Below are positions 56,033-64,000 of a DNA stretch of 64,000 nt, piece after piece; position 1 is the stretch's first letter; each line of letters opens with the position of its first letter. Made by a program: the position numbers and the translations under genes. The notes beneath the pieces were generated by a model. The model searched no databases. It was not told where the DNA came from and worked only from the letters and a program-made list of their open reading frames with translations. This DNA is from Erigeron canadensis. Its lineage: Eukaryota > Streptophyta > Magnoliopsida > Asterales > Asteraceae. Location: NCBI RefSeq assembly GCF_010389155.1, contig NC_057768.1, forward strand, positions 13,638,501-13,702,500. Direction: 5' to 3'.

Positions 56033-57564
56033 TGCTTCTTGGATGACCAACTTACAATCTTATCCCCTAAGAATTGTAAAGTACCAGATGTGCTCTTGCG
56101 ATCAAGATTACAACCTGTATGATCTGCATCTGAATAGGCAGTTAAATTGAATCCAGTATCCCTTGGATACCAGAGACCAAGATTGGGTGTACCCTTCAGA
56201 TAACGAAAAATTCGTTTCACAGCTTGGTAATGTAAATCAGTCGGAGCGGCTTGATACCTAGCACACATACATGTTGCAAACATTATATCTGGGCGAGATG
56301 CTGTAAGATACAACAACGAACCAATCATGCTTCTATACCTCTTTTGGTCAAATGGTTTCCCATTTTTATCAGCAACGATGTTTGTATGAGCAGCCATTGG
56401 GGTTGAAATTGAAGAACATGTAGTCATATCAAACTTTTTCAACATATCCTTTATGTACTTACCTTGTGATATAAAGATACCAGTTGGTAATTGTTTGATT
56501 TGTACTCCCAAAAAGTAATTCATTTCCCCAATCATGCTCATTTCAAAATGATTGACCATTAGAGATGAAAAATTTCGGCAAAAAGTTTGACTGGTTGACC
56601 CGAAGATAATGTCATCAACATATATTTGGACAAGTAAAACATGTTTACCTTGCTTACGAATAAACAGGGTAGGGTCAATAGTACCTTTGGTAAAGCCTCC
56701 TTTGAGTAAGAAAGTAGATACGGAATCATACCATGCTCGGGGTGCCTACTTTAAACCATAGAGAGCTTTGTCTAACCTGTAGACATGGTTTGGCCTTTTA
56801 GGATCAATAAAACCTTCAGGTTGCTCCACGTAAACTTCTTCTTTGAGTTCTCCATTCAAGAATGTTGTCTTCACATCCATTTGAAACACAGTGAAGTTTC
56901 TGAATGCGGCATAAGCTAAGAAAATACGAATGGCCTCCATTCTTGCAACAGGAGCGAATGTTTCGTCGAAATCCACACCAGGTTGTTGGCAGTAACCCTT
57001 TGCAACCAATCTAGCTTTGTTCCTTACTACAACTCCATTTTCATCCTTCTTGTTCTTGAAAATCCACTTAGTGCGAATTGGTTCTTCTTTCCTTGGATTT
57101 GGAACCAATCTCCATACCTTCAGTCTCTCAAACTGAGCTAATTCTTCTTGCATTGATTTAACCCACTCTGGATCACAAAGAGCTTCAGAGATAGTTTTGG
57201 GTTCGATGTTACTCAGTGAGAGTGCAACAAGACACTCATTGACTTTAGTACGGGTAGAAACACCAGCTTGTGGATCTCCGATGATCTGTTCTGTAGGATG
57301 ATCTATGCGCATACGTGACCACTTGTTGTCATGAGGAAGAGGATCTTGTTGATGAATGTCAACATTATCATCATTAAATCCAGAGTTCTGTTGAGAAATG
57401 GAATCATAGCTTGGAAGAAATCTTTCCTCAAAGTTTGGATGATCAAAATCCAGTGGTACATACACATTTGGAGTATTTGATGGATTTGTTGTTTGGTGAT
57501 TTGAGAAGGTTGTTCTTGAACATTCTTTTGAGAATAATTATTACTTGAAGGTGATTCTTCTTGC
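56033..57564 (-). pseudogene. copia-1b RT and partial RNase H (broken)
   Basis: From 57465 the frame is open for 239 codons with [16 protein letters not shown] and [24 protein letters not shown] at about 56746, after YGLK, interrupts RT before the catalytic box, and frame is lost again near 56560. The part from 56559 covers the RT C-terminus and RNase H to IVSWSSKKQ, where the 1.1-kb deletion fuses it to post-pol DNA. It reads through several positions that are stops in copia-1 (the equivalents of 8350, 8613 and 8674). Confidence 0.9.
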
Positions 57565-58430
57565 AATATTGTGATTGCAATATTTTTAAACGTTTGAAGG
57601 TGGATGATTAAACGTTTAGCCACTCATGATCAATTCACCATAATAAATAAAATAGAAGATAAACATGATGTACCAATCGTTTGAAGAAAATAAAATGCAA
57701 GACAATAAGTAGATACGATCTAGATGGGTGCCCGTGAATCTTCAACGAATCCACCTAAGAAATAATCTGGATTGGAGGAAGAAGAACCCTTGTAGAACAG
57801 CTCCTAGAAAGATTTTTGATAGCCAATTTTCGACCTAGGGTTTTCTATTTATACTCCTCCAAAATCTGATGCAAAAACAAGGCAAGTCTGATTCTCTAGT
57901 GCACCCACTGCGACGCAATGGCGTTGAGACTTCCCTCACTGCGCCGCAGTGAGGTATTGTTTGACTTTTACTTCGGCTGACTGCGACGCAGTATGAATCC
58001 ACGACTTCTTTTCTTCTTAATCAGACTGCGGCGCAGTCCTTCTGTTGCCATCCCCACTGCGGCGCAGTGGGTAAAATCCCACTAAATTCCGTGGATCTGG
58101 GCTGCGGCGCAGTGGGCTAGTGCATCCCCACAGTGGCGCAGTGAACACTTATACAGAGCCACTTCTTTCGATCTCGATTACTCGTCAAACTTTGCCGTCT
58201 CTTCCACTCAATTCAACTCTCAACATCATATTGCACTTCCAGGCCAATAATCATCCGAAAATGTACCAAATGAACGCGTATCCTGTTTAGAGTCTGTAAA
58301 CACTAACAAACACCATAAACGCGCCAAATGCATACAAAAACGACTTAAAACATATAGTAAAATGGCCAATAACGATGTGGGTAATGGGTATAAATTAGTC
58401 ACATCAGTGACCTAAGGGTACTAGACACAC
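57565..58430 (-). repeat. Athila-type LTR fragment
   Basis: Read on the minus strand, it begins near GTGTCTAGTACCCTTAGG (about 58430). It passes through a U3-like part with the CTGCGNCGCAG palindromes, a TATAAATAG box (57844-57852 on the plus strand) followed by AAAACCCTAGG, and an untranslated stretch with ATGAGTGGCTAAACG near 57620. This layout is that of a gypsy LTR. The same palindromes occur in the post-pol DNA of the Athila-like element at 1-110. The assignment is by resemblance; no partner LTR or target duplication is visible. Confidence 0.6.
57901..58145. repeat. Cluster of seven CTGCGNCGCAG palindromes
   Basis: Copies start at about 57904, 57937, 57976, 58024, 58050, 58098 and 58124. 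The core is CTGCG-(G/C/A)-CGCAG. Flanks differ but often stay self-complementary, for example CTCACTGCGCCGCAGTGAG, GACTGCGGCGCAGTC and CCCACTGCGGCGCAGTGGG. Some copies have lost symmetry, such as CACTGCGACGCAATG. Confidence 0.85.
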
Positions 58431-58738
58431 GTTCAGAAACGAAATTCAAGAGAGGGGCAGATGTCTCTTTTGCTTCAACATTCACAGACTCTGAAGGAGA
58501 ATGGAATGGAGTACGTGGTTTTTGCCCGTGAGAAAATGAGACATCAGTCTGTTGAGAGACTTCCGAATAGCTTGTGGAGGTTTGTGCACGCGAGAGTTGG
58601 GAGCTCTTGTCTTCTACCCTACGGCGAACCCGGCGTTGAGAGGTTTGTTACTAATTGGATGCCAACGTTTTCTTTTTGCCTTTCACCTAGCCCTGACCTC
58701 TCAACCTATCTGGTATTTTCAACTCCTCCCTCATTCCT
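58431..58738. other. Unassigned 308-bp segment between LTR fragment and ORF3
   Basis: Non-repetitive in this window and less A/T-rich than its surroundings. On the minus strand about 70 codons are open (58650 to 58435) and rich in Ser, Gln and Thr; on the plus strand 106 codons are open. I recognise neither. It may be part of an Athila-type element or a copia-3 3' region. Confidence 0.4.
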
Positions 58739-60439
58739 TCATTGTCCCTCCGGGATGTCCATGAAATCAGTAGCAAACTGATTTGCATCATCAGAATCAG
58801 ATGCATCATCACCTGAATTAATCACATCTTCTGGTTTGGTTTCTTGAAATCTGTCATACTCAAAGCGAGATTTCTTGAATGTTTTTCAAATATTTACAGG
58901 AACAGATTTCTTTCTGCCTTGAGTATATGTAGGTTGAAGAGATCGAATAAAGGATGATGATGAAGGTATGGTTGAGAATGGAATTTGAGTTGAAACAGAT
59001 TGAGGTTAGGGTTGATCCAAGGTTGGTTGTTTAGGAGTTGTAATTTCAGGAACTGGTGAGGATTGATGAATTGGAGTTATAGGTGTTTGAGGTAATTTGG
59101 GTGAAGATGGAGATAGCGGTCTTTGAGGTGATAGTGTTTTGGGTGATGGTGATCGTCGTACATTGGTTGTTTTGGGGGGTGGTGATCGGATTGGCTTTGG
59201 AGACCCAGAAATAGATATTGTTTCCTCAGAAGATGTGGGGGAAGAAGGTTCAGCTGGAGCTTTTCTTTTGAGTTTCTTTGATGAACTCCCCTTCTTCTTC
59301 TTGTTATACACCTATTTACTCAATTTCAACACAAACATTTCACCCTTCAGTTTCCTTCTTTTTGGCTTACTGGAACTGGATACACCCTCACGCTCTTTTC
59401 TTTTTATACTTGACCCCTCACTTGGTGTCCAATGTACAGCTTGGGTAGGAACCGGGAGGCTTTCCAGTCCCAGATCTGTTCTAATCCAGTCCAGATAAGC
59501 AATCTTATCTTCATCAGAATCAGGAACCATATCATGTAAGGATGATGGAATCAGAAATGTATAACTAGCGGTACCTGAATCTCTAACATACTTGTACTAA
59601 TGAATGAAAACTTGGGTATTGTCTCGAAGTCTTGGAATGCTTCTATTATGTCTGACTGCACTGTAGACAATTGTTGTGAGAAATCTGATGAATGGAATAT
59701 ACTTCTTGGGAGCAGAAACTTTGCCATTGACCAATACAATTAATTGGTCCCACAGAAGTTGAGGAATATCATAGTGTCTGTTGAAAACAACACCATAGAA
59801 TATGTGCAACATTGGCTGTGTCAGATTGTCCATTCCTCTTGTATATGGAGTTAAGCTGTTGCTGAGGATGGAATACACATAATACCAAATGTAGCAAATC
59901 TTTGGTAGATTCTTCAATTTGAAATCTTTTGTCTTGGTTAAAGGACCTTCATAACCAAGAGAAATCAATGCAGCAAACATTTCTTCATTGGACACAAATG
60001 TATCTTAATAAGCATGTCCATTGAAATTTGCTTCAGGAAGCCTTAGAATTCTTCTGAAGTCATCAAGATTGAACTCAAATTCATACGTTCTATCTTCGGA
60101 AGTTAACTGATATTGGAAATAGCCTTGGCGTCGAAGTTCAGGTGATTTAACTTTGGCTTTGGCTTTTGGGATTGTTGGGTCTTGAGGTTGAATGAACGTA
60201 ATGGTTCTCCACATATCAAAGAGATAGACTTCAGCTAAGTCTTGATCAACAATAAGTATATATGTGAGAGGGTGATTATGAAGTATTCTGGGAACAATCG
60301 GAAAACCAGGAGCACCAAAAAGATCATATAATGCTCTGTTGTTTCTCATATTTCTTGTGTTACCGAGAACAAGAATTTCTTCGATTGATTCATTAAGAGC
60401 AATTTCTTCATCATGTTCAATTTCTTCTTGATGTTCCAT
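58739..60439 (-). pseudogene. copia-3 ORF3: distant relative of the copia-2 ORF3 (function unknown)
   Basis: Starts MEHQEEIEHDEEIALNE at 60439 and runs in one frame for about 566 codons to TGA at 58739-58741. It is broken only by stops (about 60005, 59597, 59312, 59006 and 58888), with no frameshift. The N-terminal domain of about 250 residues aligns in order with copia-2 ORF3: HPLTYILIVDQDLAEVYLFD with CPISYALTADPERLYHRYLL; FEFNLDDFRRILRLPE with the KCILTLDGFREARRL region; and a C-terminal YIPFIRFL with IAFPRFL. A Pro/Ser-rich segment follows (SPSPKTLSPQRPLSPSSPK) and an acidic tail (SGDDASDSDDANQF). It lacks the polyQ and long coiled coil of copia-2. No membrane segment is obvious. Confidence 0.75.
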
Positions 60440-60540
60440 TATTTTTAAATTTTCTGATTTTAAGACATAAGACAGTTTAACTCATACATAAAACAATGTT
60501 TAAATAGTAAATAACTAAGTGATTTATATAAGATACAAAG

Positions 60541-60674
60541 AGGTTCACAAAGGCGATCAATTCTCTGTACTTTTATATATTTTCATATGTAAATAACTTT
60601 GAAAAATAAGGTAGAATCATATAAGTACAAGATATTCGAGAATCGTAATGAAGTACACAAAGGCGTTCAATTCC
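60541..60674 (-). repeat. Two copies of the GAATTGAACGCC post-pol motif
   Basis: On the minus strand the motif reads GAATTGATCGCCTTTGTG (60541-60565) and GAATTGAACGCCTTTGTGTA (60650-60674). The first is enclosed by imperfectly complementary A/T-rich stems (about 60518-60538 and 60566-60588). This is the same arrangement as copia-1 10273-10475. Confidence 0.7.
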
Positions 60675-60771
60675 TTGTATTTCAAATATATTGCAATAAT
60701 ATGACAATTCAAAGCACTTTTGTCACAACAAACAAAAAATTTGAAAAAATTTTATAAGTAAAGAAACCCAT

Positions 60772-61560
60772 GACGATCTTGTTGAGATCGTCCTGAGGTT
60801 GAACTCAGTTTTGGGAAAACAAGACGACTTTGGAGAAGATCCTCTTATTATTTGTTATGATGGAAAAAGTTTAAGTCTGGAAAGATAAGTGGGACGATCT
60901 TGTTAAGATCGTCTTAATGTTTGATCTGTTGAAAAATTTTGAAGTGAAGGAAAAGATATTGAGACGAACTTGAGAAGATCGTCCTGGAAAGTAAGTGGTA
61001 AAATCTTCACTTCTCTTTTAAAAATTTCTAACACTTAGAAATATAAAGTGAAATTATGTCAATTTCTAGAAAAAATTGAGCATAACCTCCCCTTATATTT
61101 TCTAAGTATTAGTTTTGAGCAAAACCGATCTCTTACGAGTTCAGTTACCCATTCAATTGATTTTCTAAAAAAAATTCATCAACCACACAACGTTCAGACC
61201 CTAGAACGATCCTGACAAGATCGTCTTGGTCTCGGTCTCAAGGGTTATAAAGAAAACACATATATGTGGAACTAAGACGGTCTTAGCAAGATCGTCCTAT
61301 CTCCAAGTCGTTCTGGAACCAAGACGATCTTTGACAAGATCGTCTCAGAACTAAACAACTCAAATCTAAGAAAGGTTTTCCAGAATCGTCCTATTTCCAA
61401 CCAGATAACATCTAAGTACAATATGATTCATATGAACATCTAAGCATAGCACAAACACTTATTTGAATCACTGTAACCAAGATTTCACTACTCAAATCAC
61501 ATAAATCAAAAAATCAAAAAAATAACCTAGATTAATTCGAAGATCGTCCTAGGTCATCTT
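60772..61560 (-). repeat. Array of GACGATCTT...AAGATCGTC hairpins
   Basis: Inverted repeats with short loops lie at 60772-60792, 60893-60913, 60963-60983, 61206-61224, 61276-61296 and 61323-61344. A half-site AGATCGTCCT lies near 61540. Arms are 7-9 bp and loops 3-5 bases (TGTTGA, TGTTA, TGACA types). The arm core ACGATCT/AGATCGT equals that of the copia-1 leader array. Confidence 0.85.
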
Positions 61561-62542
61561 TTTCAAAAGAAACGGGGTTGCAGGTTTTTGAATTTCCAAA
61601 ATCACAAATTTAGGCATTTAAACATGTATAAATCATACACACATAACCTAAACATGCTTCTAAATTATTCCAACAACACAGAATCATTAACAGTTGCAAA
61701 AATTTCGAGAAAAATAAGATCTACATTCAAACTCGAATTCCTACTTGAAGAAGTGATTAGATGACGATGTTGTTATGGAATGAAATGCTCAACTTAAAAA
61801 CGGCAACAAAACCCTTATCTTGTTTCAATGATCAGCACAAATACGATTTGAAGTGATTTTGTGTGTGTGTTTTTTACGGAAAAATGGAATGGAAATAAAG
61901 AAAAAAAAATTTCTCTCCACCTTACGGTTGAAGAAACAGATCGGATCATGTGGATCTTGACCCGGTTCGTAAGTTTTGGGCTCAGATGTTTGAAATTAGG
62001 CTCTTTTTGAAATTGGGCTTGTGGATTTAACATGGAAATAGAAATTGGGCTTAATTATCGGACAACAATCAAAACAAAATAAAAAAAAAATATTCAGACA
62101 AAAAAAATAAAATAATAAAAAAATTTATTCATAGAGAAAAAAAATATTTTTGTTAATGATTTTTGTTTTTATCATTTTTTTGAATTTTTATCTTTTCAAT
62201 TTTTTATTTGTTTTTCTAATAAATTAGCAATAAGTTTCTCTTTGAATAGTGCAAATACACAAACTCCCCCTAGATTCATGAATTATTTTTTTTCTCCCCC
62301 TCAAACATTGCATGATATGTAAGCACATTGCACATAAGTATAGCATCAATGTTTGACAAATAATGAATGAAAGAGAAAGAGATGAAGGATTTGTACAAAA
62401 CACGCGGAGGCATGTAGGTGCATTGGTAATGAGCATTTATTCGAGATTGTTTCTTGAAAAGAAACTTATTCCATGATCATGTGTTGAATAGCATCCAAGA
62501 TTGGAATACTAAACACAGACCTTTATTACCTGCAATACACAA

Positions 62543-64000
62543 TCAAGTTTTCTTAGGTACCCACCTTTTAATGGGTCCTTTTGGGTTAGTGGAATCAATA
62601 AACGTATACAAATGAGGTTTTCGAACAAGTGGTTTATTCTTAAGATTCATCACAATCCCATTAGAATCAACAATCAAAGGTTTAGAAATCACAGTAGAAG
62701 ATTTAGAATTTATTACAGACCATGGTTTAGCTAAATTACTTAAATTTTAATCAAATTTCCTATCAGGAATTTTCTTCTTGTAATCATTAGCTATCCAACT
62801 TCTTCTAACTGGTGATTTAGGATACACTTGTGTTTTAGCATAGCTAGTAGATTTTATCAATAATGATTTAGAAATCCACTTATGGTTACTAGCTAAGCTC
62901 TTCTTTCATGTAACAAATAAATTCTTAGAATTAGTTCGAGGAGTTAAAAACACATTCTAATTTTTGCTTTGCTTGGTGGAAGATTTGATCTGTTTCTTTG
63001 GAGTTTCAACAGTGAACTAACCATACTGATCTCTATATCTAATTATACTATCAGATATATCTTTTGTTAGCAAAACTTGGATAGAGTTAGACATCTTAGG
63101 TAAAGAACTGGATTGAGAGATAGCTTTAGGAGCAGAGGTTCCAAAAACAGATGAAATATCAACCTTGAGCTTTGAGGTAGTAGGAATAGTCTTTTTACCT
63201 GTGACAGCTGGTGCAGGCTGACCTTTGGGTGAATAAAATGAAGTTGGAGCAATCTTAGATTTAGATTCCTTCTCTGGTTCAACTTTAGGCTTTTTGGGTG
63301 AAAGTTTTTTAAGTTCTTTTTCAACTTCTGGTGCAAAAACATAACCAGTTTCCAAATACTTATCAAATTCTTCAACAGATAGATCTGGATAAGTAGGATG
63401 ACATTTATTAGTTGAGAAAGAAAACTGTAAATCTTTTGTTTGAACTTCTGATTTGAAAACAGTTTTGTTAGTCAACTTTTCAACTAATGCTTTTGCTTTA
63501 GCCTTAAGATCTTTAGGAATCTCAATCTTGTGCTCTAAGTTCACTTTATTTTGGTCAACAGGGGTGGTCTCAGGGGTTTCCAAAGAAAGTATTCTCTTGA
63601 CAAAAGCAAGATGTTTAGCTTTCAAAGCTTGAACTTTCTCTTCAATCTGGAAGAATGATGATAGCATTGAGGTAGACATATCATGAATCTCTTGAGGAGA
63701 GATGCTATCACCCTGCATATCTTTGTTAGAATTCTCATACCCATTGGATTGAGTGGAGCAATCAACAAAAGTAAGATCATGCACCATTTAGGTAGGGGTG
63801 GTCTCACTTACCTTTGGAGAATGATCTTGAGTTTTCAGATATTCAATGACTGTTTGTTGAGACTCAATCTTTTGTTTTAAACCTTCAATTTCTTTTTCCA
63901 ATATGGTAGTTGGAATGTAAAATCTTTGTGAAATTGGTTTTAAACAATCTTTTTAAGAATCTTTTTTAGGAATTGAAATGCTGTGTATTTCTTCTAACTC
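62543..64000 (-). pseudogene. copia-3 gag, C-terminal part (broken, continues beyond window)
   Basis: The C-terminal, Lys/Ser-rich half of a SIRE-like gag ends GPIKRWVPKKT with TGA at 62543-62545. The stretch 63787-63017 is open for 256 codons, with a coiled coil (IEEKVQALKAKHLAFVKRIL), an STQS motif and PTSFYSPKG, which corresponds to PTSYYSKK in copia-1 gag. Stops lie near 63790, 63015, 62957 and 62900, all in one frame. Capsid and zinc knuckle would lie beyond 64000. Together with the copia-1 and copia-2 gags it shows the shared C-terminal signature K/RWVPK. Confidence 0.82.

Larger units (their letters stand above)
53707..57564 (-). mobile_element. copia-1b: 3' half of a copia-1 relative, internally deleted
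   Basis: The minus-strand element has its 3' LTR at 53707-54016, then the same post-pol sequence as copia-1, RNase H/RT, and the end of integrase up to 57564. There homology stops abruptly at an Athila-type LTR fragment. Relative to copia-1, 1,111 bp (equivalent to 9709-10819) is missing, joined at a GCAA shared by both breakpoints. It and copia-1 form a large inverted pair about 40 kb apart. Confidence 0.92.
60440..62542 (-). other. copia-3 spacer between gag remnant and ORF3
   Basis: Non-coding, A/T-rich, 2.1 kb. Next to ORF3 are two copies of the GAATTGAACGCC motif (60541-60565 and 60650-60674). Then comes the GACGATC hairpin array (60772-61560), an A/T stretch (62040-62220) similar in texture to the post-pol DNA of copia-1, purine tracts near 62260 and 62290, and the gag/pol junction, with TGTATTGCAG on the minus strand at about 62529-62540. 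I see no promoter as clear as that of copia-2. Confidence 0.7.
58739..64000 (-). mobile_element. copia-3: third SIRE-like copia element, pol deleted, runs off the window
   Basis: Gag (64000-62543) is followed by a few dozen bases resembling the protease start. Then, without RT or RNase H, comes a long A/T-rich spacer with GACGATC hairpins (60440-62500) and an ORF3 (60439-58739). The spacer shares the post-pol features of copia-1 (AGGGGGAG tracts at about 62260 and 62290, paired GAATTGAACGCC motifs), so essentially all of pol must have been deleted. No LTR is visible. Confidence 0.75.

Noticed and set aside
58461..58781. 106-codon plus-strand ORF in the unassigned segment
   Set aside because: No recognisable domain, no sister copy in the window, and overlapping open frames on the other strand; insufficient support for a gene.
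60772..61344. CRISPR-like array of short palindromic repeats
   Set aside because: Spacing is irregular, repeats differ, no cas genes are present, and the DNA is clearly eukaryotic transposon sequence.

Overview
The window is intergenic plant nuclear DNA made almost entirely of nested, decayed LTR retrotransposons. I found no cellular protein gene, rRNA, tRNA or CRISPR array. The primer-binding sites match the 3' end of plant initiator-Met tRNA (TGGTATCAGAGC). The lineages present are Athila-like and Tekay-like Ty3/gypsy and SIRE/Maximus-like Ty1/copia, which points to an angiosperm with a large genome. The extra ORF found downstream of copia pol resembles proteins I know from Asteraceae (daisy family) genomes, so Asteraceae is my best guess, as inference only.

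Layout. (1) An old Athila-like gypsy element lies on the minus strand in three pieces: protease-end/RT/RNase H (23440-25480), integrase zinc finger (13135-13299) and integrase core plus post-pol region (1-1389). (2) A complete 11.7-kb copia element, copia-1 (1390-13134, plus strand), split its integrase; it has 310-bp LTRs and a perfect 5-bp target duplication, ACCTC. (3) A complete 10.1-kb Tekay-type chromovirus (13300-23439, plus) also split it, with target duplication CCGAG. (4) Two sister copies of a second copia family, copia-2a (25481-36504) and copia-2b (44204-53706), lie on the minus strand as direct repeats; 2a landed in the Athila element. (5) Between them is a gypsy element with LTRs, PBS, PPT and gag but no pol (36505-44087, plus). 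(6) A 3' half of a copia-1 relative (copia-1b, 53707-57564, minus) sits in the copia-2b gag. (7) Then follow an Athila-type LTR fragment (57565-58430) and part of a third SIRE-like element (copia-3, 58739-64000, minus) that kept gag and the extra ORF but lost pol.

All coding regions carry stops or frameshifts, so no element looks autonomous. The longest intact stretch is 941 codons of integrase-RT-RNase H in copia-2a (31328-34153). The main point of interest is in copia-2 and copia-3. Both carry a large third ORF (ORF3) after pol. Its N-terminal domain is recognisably shared between the two families, and in copia-2 it sits behind a conserved spacer with ACGTG boxes and a TATA box that could be an internal promoter. 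The same elements carry unusual cis structure: hairpin arrays with ACGATCT/AGATCGT arms, a paired loop motif after pol shared by copia-1 and copia-3, repeated PPT-like purine tracts, and CTGCGNCGCAG palindromes in the Athila-type DNA.
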